A stretch of DNA of 64,000 nucleotides from Solen grandis (lineage: Eukaryota; Mollusca; Bivalvia; Adapedonta; Solenidae). Of the stretch, positions 46,901 to 52,933 are shown in pieces (position 1 is the stretch's first letter; each line of letters starts with the position of its first letter). A program made the translations under genes and the position numbers. The DNA lies in NCBI GenBank assembly GCA_021229015.1, contig CM037781.1, positions 37,160,483 through 37,224,482 on the forward strand, read 5' to 3'. The notes beneath the pieces were generated by a model. The model was not told the origin of the DNA. It searched no databases and saw nothing but the letters and a program-made list of their open reading frames with translations.

Positions 46901-49117
46901 TTTCAAAAACAAATTAAAATATACAAAATAAAACAAAAGTAACAATAACCAACTGTGATTTTATGAAACTCTAGGATTTTTTCAACAATAACTCTTGCTA
47001 TAAATCCCATCCCAAATTAATAATTTATGTCTTCCAATCATGAAAATTTTGATTAATTTTTTTAAAAACAGTGTTTATCTGATATACAGCTTCTTGTTAC
47101 AAATTCCACGGTATTATTTAATAATTCAATACACTATTCATATCATCTATTCTAAGATAAACTCTGGTTACTAAGTATTTAACAACAAATTAATAAATCT
47201 ATAAATAAACTCTTATTCAATAATAAAAAAGGATTTATTAAATTATATGTGTCCCCTCTTTATTGTAACTAGTATGACTAAAAAAAAAAAGAATGAAAAT
47301 GGTAATAATGCTGAAAATCTAACAAAACACACCATATCTTTGTAAAAAAAAAAAGTAAAGATAGAAATTATCTTCTAATTTCTATGTGTCAATGAAATAA
47401 ATAACATTACTTTTGTTTTATATTCTCAAATGAATTTCTACCTTGAACTATTATTACTTATATTCTGATCTGATTTCAATAGAAGACATGAAGGCTCATC
47501 TAAGTTTTGTCAAGATATTTAAAGTACAGGGGCTCAGCAAATAAAAAATCACAAATTTCTTTATACCAAAAATAGATCTTTCATGTGGGAAGCCCCCTTT
47601 ATGTAATGTAAAAAGTAAGGTCCAGCTTCCTCAGCAGGGTAGTACATTACGTACAGCTTGTCTAATTCCTAACATTCCAGTATCACAAAACACTGTTCTA
47701 TATAAACTATCACACAAACAGTTTGGAAATTAAGTATTTTAAACAATTTTCCCATTTTAAATACTGTCATTCACTTAATGTTAAGTTCAACAACCTTTCT
47801 CCTCCATCTAGAACTATACCTCTTTCTTAATAAAGTCTAATCCACATCAACACATCACATTCTCTGTTCATTTGATAAATCAAAGTCCTGAAAACTAGAT
47901 TTACCCTAAATGTTCAAAAATATTGAACATAAAATGCTGTTTAATATAATGTCAAATTTTTCTCAGTCAGACATTTGTCAACAGGAAAAGGTTCTTCCAA
48001 CTCCAGTGTATGATACACCTAATTCAATCCAATATATAAATTCCACATATTATATAAAACTTCGATAAATATTTGGATTACACTGAATATGAAAGCCTAT
48101 GAAAGTGATCCGCTACAATACACCATAAATATATATTTACATGTACCCTATAATTTCATAACATTTGAGACAGAAACCAGGATTTCATTGAGATACATTA
48201 AAATGAGCACCTTGAAATGGGCACCAACTAATGGAGAAACCCTACCCTCATACAGGCTAAGAAATACCTTGATATTATAATCAACTAAACGTTGTTAGAT
48301 AATTCTACTTAACCAGAGTTTAGGTACATTTCAACAATCAAGTGACACTAAAACATACTTTTGAGAGTATTAAATTTCTGTACCTGTCCTCAAACTATTA
48401 AATGTCCCTAATAAAAAACTACCAAAATCAAAATTGATACACTAAACCTATATACAAGAACCAGAGACAATATACTATACTACAGAAAAATTCCACAGAA
48501 AAAACCCTAAAACATTCGTTATTCCAGCATTGATGATATTAATTCTGAACTTGTCATGCTTAACACCAGCAAGACAAAAACAGCAGCAGCAGTTTCATCA
48601 TCATGCTCAACCCAAGAAGAGAGTATACAGATAGTATCTTTGCTATTCAAGACCATGCACAATATATCATGCCAGAAATATAACCACTTTGCAACTGAAT
48701 AAAATATATGTACATATAATCATCACCAACAACAAAAGAATTCAGTAACAAAACAATAACAACAAATACCAACAAGAACCACAACAAAACCAATGCAGCT
48801 GATCATATACAGTCACTGCTAGGATGCAAAAAAGAATCTGTGCAGGAAATAACAAGTGATTGCCACTCCTAGAGGGACAAGAGTGTATCGGTAACGACGA
48901 AAACCTTGAGCTTCCTCGCCGACATTTCCGCTAAGAATCTGCTGCTGGTCTTGTAGCTCCTTCTTCAACTGTTTGTTCTCACTCTGAGTGGACGTCATGT
49001 CCAGGAGTTTGTTTCTCATAGTCTCCAGTTCAAGCACCAGCGTCTCTTTCTGTTCCTCGAGCTCCTGGATCCTTTGGTCCAGTGTGTCTCGCTCCGACTC
49101 ATAACCTTCAATCAGAC
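4968..49117 (-). CDS. AKAP9: AKAP9/pericentrin-like coiled-coil scaffold gene (28 exons, both ends missing)
   Basis: This entry spans the whole gene; the exons follow separately. Family members anchor protein kinase A and gamma-tubulin complexes at centrosome and Golgi. What I see: 28 minus-strand exons with AG/GT borders (one GC donor), all phase-compatible, about 2,800 codons, nearly all predicted coiled coil. Blocks recognised from human AKAP9 appear in the right order: GYxxE near e1, ALEKQ...FIE-EQ...ERE in e3-e4, IEEKNQEIDQL in e9, GILRRLNREGVEVLTISE in e21, SDWRAELL...LEQKI in e23 and NADRQSMLAEVRDLRA in e24. Human AKAP9 is about 3,900 residues; the matching stretch here is roughly twice as long because e15 and e18 are expanded. 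The PACT domain is not in the window. Pericentrin shares several blocks, so the family is sure and the paralogue less so. Four one-base frame breaks are described under findings. Confidence 0.85.
5944..5988 (-). CDS. AKAP9: AKAP9-like micro-exon e27 (45 nt)
   Basis: Acceptor caatgaaag with a poor pyrimidine tract, donor ACAG|GTATTC; phase 1 to 1. Reads GNNMDPFTQVVRDLT and joins e28 as V-QLLEFKIQQ, which looks natural. The other frames contain stops. Weaker than the other exons because of the acceptor. Confidence 0.55.
5989..9702. other. Intron e26-e27, AT-rich
   Basis: 3.7 kb with one SINE fragment at 8.5 kb and a reversed SINE tail at 8290; otherwise nothing recognised. Confidence 0.6.
8524..8660 (+). 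mobile_element. tRNA-derived SINE fragment
   Basis: Head resembles a tRNA: gatagcatagtggtaacaca (A box region) and aggttcgattcctgatc (B box). The downstream body shows no clear poly-A or tail. Confidence 0.65.
9703..9747 (-). CDS. AKAP9: AKAP9-like micro-exon e26 (45 nt, acidic)
   Basis: Acceptor tgatatag, donor GGAG|GTAAGG; phase 1 to 1. Adds DLPEEPEPIDFISAG, acidic and Pro-rich. It matches its neighbours e25 and e27 in phase, so any combination of the three keeps frame. Confidence 0.72.
10302..10334 (-). CDS. AKAP9: AKAP9-like micro-exon e25 (33 nt, acidic)
   Basis: Acceptor atttaaag, donor GCAG|GTAAGA; phase 1 to 1, so skippable. Adds DSEEDSDSEYA, an acidic Ser run typical of casein-kinase-2 sites. 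The splice sites are good, but the exon is tiny, so confidence is moderate. Confidence 0.7.
10726..10921 (-). CDS. AKAP9: AKAP9-like exon e24
   Basis: 196 nt, phase 0 to 1; acceptor ttacacag, donor CAAG|GTGGGT. EAHQHASLDQIFNADRQSML, then AEVRDLRAHATIARMHNQEE; the human counterpart is ECLQKADRRSLLSEIQALHA. Ends in a basic coiled coil (ALKKERQLKKQ). Confidence 0.93.
11317..11481 (-). CDS. AKAP9: AKAP9-like exon e23 (SDWRAELL block)
   Basis: 55 codons, phase 0 to 0; acceptor gcttacag, donor TCAG|GTGAGA. Reads AMEGSDWRAELLRSIGYVFS ... ELQRLEQKIRTQ. Human AKAP9 has SFSDWRGELLLALQQVFLEE ... LNCLEQRIQEQ here; the spacing also agrees. One of the two most conserved exons in the window. Confidence 0.94.
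11482..13741. other. Intron e22-e23
   Basis: Only MITE copy 3 is recognisable; the rest is AT-rich unique-looking sequence. Confidence 0.6.
13108..13349 (-). mobile_element. TTAA-flanked MITE copy 3 (near full length)
   Basis: About 242 bp with intact termini and a near-perfect internal hairpin (stem cagcctgcgagt / actcgcaggctg). It is the best preserved copy together with 31376 and 50675. The open frame across it is incidental. Confidence 0.92.
13742..13771 (-). CDS. AKAP9: AKAP9-like micro-exon e22 (30 nt)
   Basis: Acceptor ttgctctag, donor CTCG|GTAAGT. Ten codons, DDDNDDDYYS, phase 0 to 0, so it can be skipped cleanly. Intensely acidic with two tyrosines. The strong donor and the phase fit support a real micro-exon. 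Confidence 0.72.
14209..14421 (-). CDS. AKAP9: AKAP9-like exon e21 (conserved GILRRLNREGVEVLTISE block)
   Basis: 71 codons, phase 0 to 0; acceptor acaatcag, donor CAAG|GTGAGG. Opens GILRRLNREGVEVLTISELE, clearly the GLLRAVHNEGMQVLSLTE block shared by AKAP9 and pericentrin. The rest is a Ser/Pro-rich linker (SSAPYSPEGPPGQTHRLQG). A diagnostic exon for the family. Confidence 0.92.
14743..14846 (-). CDS. AKAP9: AKAP9-like exon e20
   Basis: 104 nt, phase 1 to 0; acceptor ttgtccag, donor GCAG|GTAGGA. A non-coiled linker (DDVSQDLGRRPDGAGQEGAR ... GSEPMSSKLQ). In human AKAP9 the same position, just before the GLLRAVHNEG block, is also a low-complexity Ser/Gly linker. Confidence 0.85.
15069..15254 (-). 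mobile_element. TTAA MITE copy 4 (heavily decayed)
   Basis: Recognisable order of segments (cctttcctcatagactcatt ... cttttcatggtcctctatga) with many small deletions; termini damaged. An old copy. Confidence 0.75.
15486..15602 (-). mobile_element. TTAA MITE copy 5 (truncated)
   Basis: Intact TTAA and left terminus and about half the element, ending near acaaaatcctcatt; the hairpin and the other terminus are absent. Confidence 0.85.
16765..16895 (-). mobile_element. SINE family 1, reverse copy
   Basis: On the minus strand: ccatggttcagtggttgtgt (A box region), tagagttagattcccactag (B box region), aagcaagaatcttttaagac. The same layout as the 53385 copy. Confidence 0.65.
17069..17354 (-). CDS. 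AKAP9: AKAP9-like exon e19
   Basis: 286 nt, phase 0 to 1; acceptor ctttgtag, donor CTTG|GTAAGT. Coiled coil KVMNLKDELSTEHQRHVQEL ... HKGEMNRLILRHQEEVGALR, corresponding to the TEKIEKMQELHAAEILDMES block of human AKAP9. It joins e18 in phase 0 only if the GC donor of e18 is used. Confidence 0.9.
17796..19562 (+). repeat. Subfamily A tandem units (~450 bp)
   Basis: Four diverged units recognised by tatgacgtcatatgacgtca (or close) at about 17938, 18387, 18844 and 19243, each followed by a shared segment (gtccgtttttcaaaattcga and similar). A (TTA)n-rich leader and a ggacgatgaaatttttatg segment precede the first unit. Confidence 0.85.
19567..21700 (+). repeat. Subfamily B tandem units (~445 bp)
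   Basis: Five units keyed by agctaaaaatagtgaaaaat (or close) at about 19728, 20179, 20589, 21039 and 21480. The block opens with a second copy of the (TTA)n leader and the ggacgatgaaatttttatg segment seen at the start of block A, so B looks like a separate element joined to A. Weak translated similarity between the blocks (IF-IKFSQ/IF-LKFSQ) shows that the subfamilies share an origin. Confidence 0.85.
22278..22283 (-). promoter_or_regulatory. GC-type splice donor of e18
   Basis: ACAG|GCAAGT is the classical GC-AG donor consensus. Phase 0 here meets phase 0 of e19; the nearby GT alternative, 4 bases later, would break frame. Confidence 0.75.
22284..24532 (-). CDS. AKAP9: AKAP9-like exon e18, giant exon with a disordered Q/R/D/S/G-rich insertion and one frame break
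   Basis: 2,249 nt; acceptor atttaccag, donor ACAG|GCAAGT (GC type). Three parts: an N-terminal coiled coil of about 85 residues (NQEEVILTLESDLKESRTQV...); then about 560 residues of low-complexity hydrophilic sequence with degenerate repeats around S(D/E)RGQSQYD and HRPEGH; then a second coiled coil (RCIQQLRKELLITKTALMQI ... ELELYRTSANLTAHEFVQ). The last part is one frame off. Phase 0 to 0 needs one more base than the 2,249 present, which agrees with a single missing base near 22625-22665. The insertion has no counterpart in human AKAP9 that I know of. Confidence 0.88.
25375..25493 (-). CDS. AKAP9: AKAP9-like exon e17
   Basis: 119 nt, phase 1 to 0; acceptor tttatcag, donor ACAG|GTAGGT. Reads EKEQEVFTLKENIKKLQQQ, then SSSTQTDEQAASVSALKAQLQ; the SSTQTD patch resembles the SQTD/STQTQ patches scattered through vertebrate AKAP9. 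Confidence 0.88.
25814..26057 (-). CDS. AKAP9: AKAP9-like exon e16
   Basis: 244 nt, phase 0 to 1; acceptor acaatag, donor AAAG|GTGAGT. Lys/Glu-rich coiled coil from ETKKTKADKPEEVQKLKEK to TIKEQKKELK. Confidence 0.9.
26393..28683 (-). CDS. AKAP9: AKAP9-like exon e15, giant coiled-coil exon with PPSPP repeats and two frame breaks
   Basis: 2,291 nt; acceptor tgttctag, donor ACAG|GTATAT. Phase 0 to 0 requires a multiple of three and there are two bases too many, which matches two visible +1 breaks (27365-27405 and 26480-26515). The first third holds repeats of about 36 residues, each a short coiled coil introduced by PPSPP (once PPPLP) and an acidic (S/T)EDEK-type cap. The middle is a long continuous coiled coil (SLSESGSPKHLVRSMTFYKE is the one clear linker). 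The end is regular heptads (SDRLQETEKKMQKISEDLKE) down to QHTQQEIEQ. I know of no PPSPP array in vertebrate AKAP9. Confidence 0.88.
29100..29210. repeat. (CAT)n / poly-C low complexity
   Basis: An imperfect (ATC)n tract including eight consecutive units, followed by a run of about 15 C at 29192-29206. Confidence 0.9.
29263..29289. repeat. (GA)n microsatellite next to the e14 donor
   Basis: About 13 GA units; on the gene strand a CT tract starting about 8 bases into the intron after e14. Confidence 0.95.
29298..29417 (-). CDS. AKAP9: AKAP9-like exon e14
   Basis: 40 codons, phase 0 to 0; acceptor tacttcag, strong donor GTCT|GTAAGT. Coiled coil IKHEVEIAKLKKDLREKDNV through DKVELLES. A (CT)n microsatellite begins a few bases into the following intron. 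Confidence 0.9.
29986..30112 (-). CDS. AKAP9: AKAP9-like exon e13, with a one-base frame break
   Basis: Acceptor tttacag, donor GGTG|GTAGGT. The neighbours require phase 0 to 0, but the exon is 127 nt, one too many. The first part reads NKLQEDFDTVQTMLEERI; the rest is coding only in the next frame (EIENLTKELTDRSPESTGED). Dropping one base near 30055-30062 gives 42 clean codons. Confidence 0.8.
30328..31059. mobile_element. TIR DNA element (TACCGTATACAC...)
   Basis: Ends in inverted repeats of about 28 bp: TACCGTATACAC plus a gattaggcgca segment on the left, tgcgcctaatc plus gtgtatacggta on the right, with few mismatches. About 730 bp, no transposase frame, so a non-autonomous DNA transposon. 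The superfamily is not certain from the termini alone. Confidence 0.8.
31178..31312 (-). CDS. AKAP9: AKAP9-like exon e12
   Basis: 45 codons, phase 0 to 0; acceptor tcttacag, donor CCAG|GTCTGT. Coiled coil QAAELEKEDVGMLQDMVQEK through DNLSDFQ. A TIR transposon (30328-31059) sits about 120 bases past its donor. Confidence 0.88.
31376..31618 (-). mobile_element. TTAA-flanked MITE copy 6 (near full length)
   Basis: About 243 bp, both termini and the central hairpin intact, in the intron between e11 and e12. Confidence 0.92.
31989..32132 (-). CDS. AKAP9: AKAP9-like exon e11
   Basis: 48 codons, phase 0 to 0; acceptor ttgtgtag, donor GGAG|GTAGGT. Uninterrupted coiled coil, ASIQQEMEESEAARIEK through GLKEKVQE. 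Confidence 0.88.
32133..34540. other. Introns around e10 without other features
   Basis: Apart from e10 (33211-33363) I see only short homopolymers (for example poly-T at 33450) and AT-rich sequence. Confidence 0.6.
33211..33363 (-). CDS. AKAP9: AKAP9-like exon e10
   Basis: 51 codons, phase 0 to 0; acceptor actaacag, donor GAAG|GTAGGG. Coiled coil (YLELELLRDEMKVKDREIAD) followed by a Ser-rich linker (SQSFTDHSLTPDSSLLNVG). Confidence 0.88.
34541..34702 (-). CDS. AKAP9: AKAP9-like exon e9
   Basis: 54 codons, phase 0 to 0; acceptor cattgtag, donor CATG|GTAGGT. Contains SLIEEKNQEIDQLSEEVQRL, very like the QIIQEKEVEIDQLNEQVTKL block of human AKAP9, which makes this a strong orthology marker. Confidence 0.92.
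35236..35424 (-). CDS. AKAP9: AKAP9-like exon e8
   Basis: 63 codons, phase 0 to 0; acceptor ttgtacag, donor CAAG|GTAGGT. Two coiled-coil stretches (ISDLKLKVEQLGETVDNRDQ and LDTLRTENKQLK) separated by a short GTPIDGYEYESD linker. Confidence 0.9.
35478..35954. mobile_element. TIR element with CAGTAAAACCTGTC terminus
   Basis: The left end TA-CAGTAAAACCTGTC is followed by a short internal inverted repeat around gtcggataagacagg. The right end reads, on the other strand, CAGTAACAACACCTGTTCAT. The CAG terminus next to TA suggests a pogo/Tc1-mariner type MITE, about 477 bp. The small open frame inside is incidental. Confidence 0.65.
36400..36576 (-). CDS. AKAP9: AKAP9-like exon e7
   Basis: 59 codons, phase 0 to 0; acceptor aataaccag, donor AGAG|GTAAAG. 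Coiled coil from ELVREKHVLQTQLNECLVQI to EKSEEKDKE. Confidence 0.88.
36972..37175 (-). CDS. AKAP9: AKAP9-like exon e6
   Basis: 68 codons, phase 0 to 0; acceptor aattacag, donor GGAG|GTAAGT. Coiled coil with an acidic/serine break (RRPYPDDDTSDSVKSDS) and then VEEELREAAKKTKE. Confidence 0.9.
37519..37640 (-). mobile_element. SINE family 2, 3' fragment, reverse
   Basis: The reverse complement matches the 3' half of the SINE at 55514 (cggggtcttcctccacctgt ... actgtcgaggcgacggtaaa ... tcaagtcaag). It sits about 75 bases beyond the e5 donor. Confidence 0.75.
37716..37901 (-). CDS. AKAP9: AKAP9-like exon e5
   Basis: 62 codons, phase 0 to 0; acceptor gtaacacag, donor ACAG|GTTAGT. Coiled coil beginning VDDLNEQLQNRIDLHNEALL and ending SQAESDKQ, matching the EQLANHLKEKTDKCSELLL-type block of human AKAP9. 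The sequence just upstream of its acceptor is a 22-bp minisatellite. Confidence 0.9.
37903..38125. repeat. ~22-bp minisatellite abutting the e5 acceptor
   Basis: About ten imperfect units of acacatggtcatgtgatgtaag type. On the gene strand the array forms the whole region upstream of the e5 splice acceptor. Confidence 0.9.
38418..38537 (-). CDS. AKAP9: AKAP9-like exon e4
   Basis: Acceptor cgtgcacag, donor GGAG|GTACGT; 120 nt, phase 0 to 0. Starts EQSSEREQEREDYQTEL, aligning with the EQAIDREHERDVFQQE segment that directly follows the e3-equivalent in human AKAP9/pericentrin. This is one of the best family markers in the window. Confidence 0.9.
38787..39019 (-). CDS. AKAP9: AKAP9-like exon e3
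   Basis: Acceptor cactttag, donor TGAG|GTCAGT; phase 1 to 0. Reads ALMLEVSRLNSENREKEQQI and ends DALEKQVKSKKQFIE, close to the QALEKQLEKMRKFLDE segment of human AKAP9. Continuous coiled coil of 77 residues. Confidence 0.9.
40887..40925. repeat. Poly-A run (39 A)
   Basis: An uninterrupted A tract in the e2-e3 intron, about 90 bases after an (AC)n tract (40771-40794). No adjacent retroelement body was recognised. Confidence 0.95.
42803..42960 (+). mobile_element. tRNA-derived SINE (family 1)
   Basis: gtgccatggtctagtggtaa and gttcgaacctcgctagggtc look like A and B boxes. The body contains gcaaagtactagtccaacc, shared with the copies at 54103 and, reversed, 53385. Confidence 0.75.
43391..43438 (-). 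CDS. AKAP9: AKAP9-like exon e2 (48-nt cassette)
   Basis: Acceptor ttatgcag, donor CAAG|GTTGGT. Only the phase-1 frame is open (TRAFDTAVAPPDGSQ); the other two hit stops. It enters and leaves in phase 1, as e1 leaves and e3 enters, so it can be skipped without shifting frame. It is short and not coiled coil (Pro/Gly/Ala). It lies alone between a 5.5-kb and a 4.4-kb intron, and its presence rests on splice sites and phase only. Confidence 0.6.
43439..48818. other. Intron e1-e2
   Basis: 5.4 kb of strongly AT-rich sequence with one inverted repeat (44766) and a C-run at 45571. Nothing coding recognised. Confidence 0.6.
44766..44843. repeat. Imperfect inverted repeat
   Basis: AACCTTTGACCT and AGGTCAAAGGTT are exact inverted arms 54 bases apart, with a second imperfect pair inside (tatgacctta / aaggtcata). 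Probably a fold-back remnant. Confidence 0.6.
48819..48904 (-). CDS. Read-through extension of e1: C-terminal membrane anchor and stop
   Basis: If the weak e1 donor is skipped, the open frame continues for 28 residues to a TAG at 48819-48821. The extension has a basic lead (FRRYR), then an about 21-residue hydrophobic segment (TLVPLGVAITCYFLHRFFFA), then a final Ser. That is the layout of a tail-anchored protein: cytosolic coiled coil, one C-terminal transmembrane helix, almost no lumenal tail. It would give a shortened, membrane-bound isoform. Against it: I saw no AATAAA downstream on the minus strand by eye, the nearest variant (ATTAAA) being about 880 bases away. It may therefore be a chance open frame in a retained intron. 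Confidence 0.4.
48905..49117 (-). CDS. AKAP9: AKAP9-like exon e1
   Basis: Acceptor ccctgcag; enters in phase 1 (first two bases GT finish a codon) and reads LIEGYESERDTLDQRIQELE, then more heptads, ending EEAQ plus one base. Human AKAP9 has a comparable (V/L)I(D/E)GY-x-x-E segment. The donor CAAG|GTTTTC is weak, but its phase joins e2 or e3 perfectly. If it is not used, the frame runs 86 bases further to a stop (separate entry). Confidence 0.8.
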
Positions 49118-49676
49118 CTGCAGGGGCACAGTACAGGGGTCAAGGTCATTAGTAGTGTAACGTAACATTTGACCTTTCAAAAACCAAAGAACTATATCAA
49201 AGTTCAAATTCTGATCTCTTGTATCACTTAATACATTTTCAATTATCTATTTTTAATCAGTGACAGTACCAATGGTATATATTTCATATTTATCTTTTAC
49301 TGTACAGCTACCATTCTTTAAATTTAAAAACACATACCAAATTCAAAATCATTTGTTTACAATTTTTTCTCCTTTTTATTGACTGAAACAGATTTTTTAC
49401 TTTCTAGCATATGAAAAAGGAAACCTGGACATAAATTATTTCTTACACACATTAAACAAAATGGTGATACAATTATCACCAGCAGCTTTGACAATGTCCT
49501 AATGTCATCTACCTGGGTGATCCCAAGTGACCCTACCTTTAATGATCAACCCTCCTATCCCCCAGTCACCCATGACCCCTCTTGAAGAAAAACATTTTTC
49601 AACACTTTTAAGTGCTTCGTTAGACAGTATAATTATGTTCTTATTATCACAAGCAGTTATAACTATGTATAACTTT

Positions 49677-50000
49677 CTACAGACCCCACCCTATCCTTCA
49701 TGACCCCCTCCAATCCAAACTCAACCACCGCCCACTTCCTACAGACCCCACCCTATCCTTCATGACCCCCTCCAATCCAAACTCACCCACCGCCCACTTC
49801 CTACAGACCCCACCCTATCCTTCATGACCCCCTCCAATCCAAACTCACCCACCGCCCACTTCCTACAGACCCCACCCTATCCTTCATGATCCCCTCCAAT
49901 CCAAACTCACCATCCGCCTACTTCCTACAGACCCCACCCTATCCTTCATGATCCCCTCCAGTCCAAACTCACCATCCGCCTACTTCCTACAGACCCCACC
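49677..50000. repeat. 62-bp minisatellite, cut by the gap
   Basis: Five full units plus the start of a sixth (period 62 bp; unit begins tacagaccccaccctatcct), C-rich on the plus strand. Later units carry shared variants (ccatccgcctac), so the array has internal structure. The true array length is unknown because it runs into the Ns. Confidence 0.95.
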
Positions 50001-50100
50001 NNNNNNNNNNNNNNNNNNNNNNNNNNNNNNNNNNNNNNNNNNNNNNNNNNNNNNNNNNNNNNNNNNNNNNNNNNNNNNNNNNNNNNNNNNNNNNNNNNNN
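50001..50100. other. Assembly gap (100 N)
   Basis: Exactly 100 Ns, the usual placeholder for a scaffold join of unknown size. It lies inside a 62-bp minisatellite, and the coding strand changes across it. Confidence 0.99.
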
Positions 50101-50674
50101 TATTTATTTATATATATATATATAAGCCCCAAGATTAAACTTGTTATTTTCAAATGTACACTTCGTGCCGGTGTTGGACAAGTACTTTGTATCTTGTAAG
50201 ATCATGAAGGAGTCCAGAGTAACAGTTCATTTTGGCCAAAAAGCAATATTTTTTTTAAGCAAAAAAAAATAAATAAATTAAAACTCAATTAAAATGTTGG
50301 TAGTTGTATACAAAATATACAGAATACCCAATTCCCTTAATTTTGTCAAAAACCCATTTTAATTGCGCATAAACATAATTCATACATAAGTTATAGGGTA
50401 AAAAACCCATTCCATGAAAAAGTTATCTAGCTCTGGGAGTTATGCTTTAAATAAACAGGCACCTTCTAAATGTAGACTTGTACTGAACCATGGTACCTTG
50501 GGAATGTTTATCTTAGACATTTTACTGTGAAGTCACAGTTTTGTTGCAATACGCTGTCACTTTCTCTTTAGATTTAATTGTTAAGATTTCAATAACTTTA
50601 TTGAGGTCATGCTTGTTGACAGACTGTGGTCTCCAAAAAGTAAGAGAAGTTGATCAAAACTGAGCTGTAGTTTC

Positions 50675-50916
50675 TTAACCCTTTCCCTCATATAGACTCA
50701 TTTTGACGCACTCAGTAGGTACTACATAAAGCCTGATCTGCAGAAAACCACAGTTAAACCTTACCAAATTTAATTACAAAATCCTCATTTCCAGACCACT
50801 GAGGAGCAGCAAACAGCATAAAACCTGATCAGCCTGTGAGTTACTCGCAGGCTGATCTGGCTTTATGCTGTTCACATAGGTCTTTTCATGGTTTCCTCTA
50901 TGAGGGAAAGGGTTAA
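50675..50916 (-). mobile_element. TTAA-flanked MITE copy 7 (near full length)
   Basis: About 242 bp, both termini present and the hairpin slightly diverged; just right of the gap. Confidence 0.92.
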
Positions 50917-51157
50917 ATAACATAATATTTGTGATTAAGAATGTTGTCACATCTATTCATCCATCACTCAATCGGTGGTATATAGTGAGGCATCTACATA
51001 TACTGATAATTAAAACTTCAGATGAAGACGGCTCCAGTTGAGATGAAGTGCTGTAGTTTTAACATAGGGTACTAAAGAAATCAGGGAAAGTTGAGTAGTA
51101 TTGAGAATTAATATAGAAGCAGGATGACAGGCCCAATGGAAGCTTTATAATTTATAT

Positions 51158-51387
51158 TTAACCCTTTCCCTCATAGAGGACACCATGAAAAGACCTATGC
51201 GAACAGCATAAAACCAGATCAGCCTGCGAGTAACTCAGGTTTATGCTGTTCGCTGCTCCTCAGTGGTCTGGTAATGAGGATTTTACAATTAAATTTGGTA
51301 AGGTTTGAGTTTGGCTTTCTGCAGATCAGGCTTTATGTGGTACCTATTGAGTGCGTCAAAATGAGTCTATATGAGGGAAAGGGTTAA
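51158..51387 (+). mobile_element. TTAA-flanked MITE copy 8
   Basis: About 230 bp with both termini; part of the hairpin's second arm is deleted. It lies about 240 bp from copy 7 in the opposite orientation. Confidence 0.92.
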
Positions 51388-52859
51388 TATGGATTCAAAG
51401 GCTGTGGGTATGATCTTCAGCTGTCAAGGGCAGTCCTTCGAACGGAGAGAGGGCCCTGATGTTATAATAAAAGGCCCAATAGATGCCATTTCTAGCTAAT
51501 GATGAAAGTTTGTAAACCTGGTGACTACTGTATGTTGTATTTTACATTGAAGGACTGCAGATGTATATATATTAATGTGTAAACTAACATGGCAGTGTAG
51601 CTAGGTGGTACATGTATTGATAATCAGCACACGAGACACTCATACATTCTAGCTATGGTTAACAGAGCATTACATTAATATGGCCTTAGCATGTTTACAT
51701 ATATAAAATGCAAATATTATATGTATCAAACTAACTCGTAACTTAATGAATGGTACATTTATAGCAGGTAGGGCAGGCATATATATATATAACCAAGCTG
51801 ACAGAAATCTATACCAGATATTGCTGATTTTCTCAAAGATGACACAAAAAGCTTTTAACATTTACATCTTCTTGATTAAAAAATATTTATAAACGTTTTT
51901 CCCTGCAATATTTCTGCTTGATCTGTATATAATATATCAATATATACGAATGTTTATATCTAAAACTTTCTTGAATTGGTTATAGCATTCCATTATAACA
52001 TAAGCCTCTGTCTGTATTAAATATGTAATCTTTCATCCTTCTCATGTATGTCTAAAAAAGGAAAAGTCTTGTCAGTCCTTTGTCTGTGCATGTACTTGTG
52101 TGTAATATGTATAAATATTTTTTGTCACAAGCAGTAAGCAGAGGTGACACACAGGGATCACTTATCTATCGTCTGTTCGTCCATCTGTCTGTCCATAATA
52201 CTTTTTCTGTCACTCTTCAGCAGGTGACACACTTGTTCCAGAAAACACTCTTGTATACCTTTGATTTGTTCTAAAAAAATCTTGACTATAATGCAAATGA
52301 ATAATTCACATTTCTGTATGTTTTAGTGTGCATGTAAAAAATTAATAGACACGCCGCAGGATGTTACGAAGATCAAATTTGTTTGTACAAAATTTAGTGA
52401 AATTGGCCCAGATTCCTTAAATGTTGCCTCCAGTTTTCTGTTGTAAATCAGCTTTAAATGTGACATTATCTGTACCAGTCTTGTATGTTTATTTTTGTGT
52501 ATATAATCAGATGTGCTCATTAAAACTACTGTGCCTTTACAGCTATTAACATTGACCATGAAATAAAGAACAAAAAAATGTGATAAATGTACAGTCATAT
52601 ATTTGAACAGTTTTTTTGGTCTCTTTTTTGTGATATCCGAAGTTGAAGTTAAAAATCTTATTGTTTGAAATAATTGGATATGAAAAATCATACAGGAGTC
52701 TGGGAGAAATTGTATATAAATAGCCTAATAAACAATTTAAGGATATAAAGGGGAAAATATGTAGAATACAAAATGGAAATACTTTGTATATATTAGGTGG
52801 AATAATAGAAAGTGACATAAGTCTGATTTGGCACACTAGATAATGTTAATGTGTTGCAG

Positions 52860-52933
52860 ACCAGAAAGATACCACCACAGTAGTGTCCAGACTCCACCAG
52901 CGGATGACCGATGAACACCGCCAGATTATAGAG
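52860..52933 (+). CDS. Plus-strand coiled-coil exon R1
   Basis: Acceptor gtgttgcag, donor AGAG|GTTAGA; phase 1 to 0. Only one frame is open: QKDTTTVVSRLHQRMTDEHR, then QIIE. It begins mid-protein, yet no convincing upstream exon is visible between the gap and this point. Possibly the N-terminal half of the same AKAP9-like gene on an inverted contig. Confidence 0.75.

Larger units (their letters stand above)
50101..52859. other. Region between the gap and R1
   Basis: An (AT)n start right after the gap and two MITE copies in opposite orientation. No exon that could precede R1 was found. Confidence 0.55.

Noticed and set aside
49677..50000. CRISPR-like regular repeats
   Set aside because: The 62-bp units are head-to-tail without unique spacers, in a eukaryotic intron; a minisatellite.
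51400..51460. SINE-like stretch after MITE copy 8
   Set aside because: Only a loose B-box resemblance (gtccttcgaacgg); no A box or body match.
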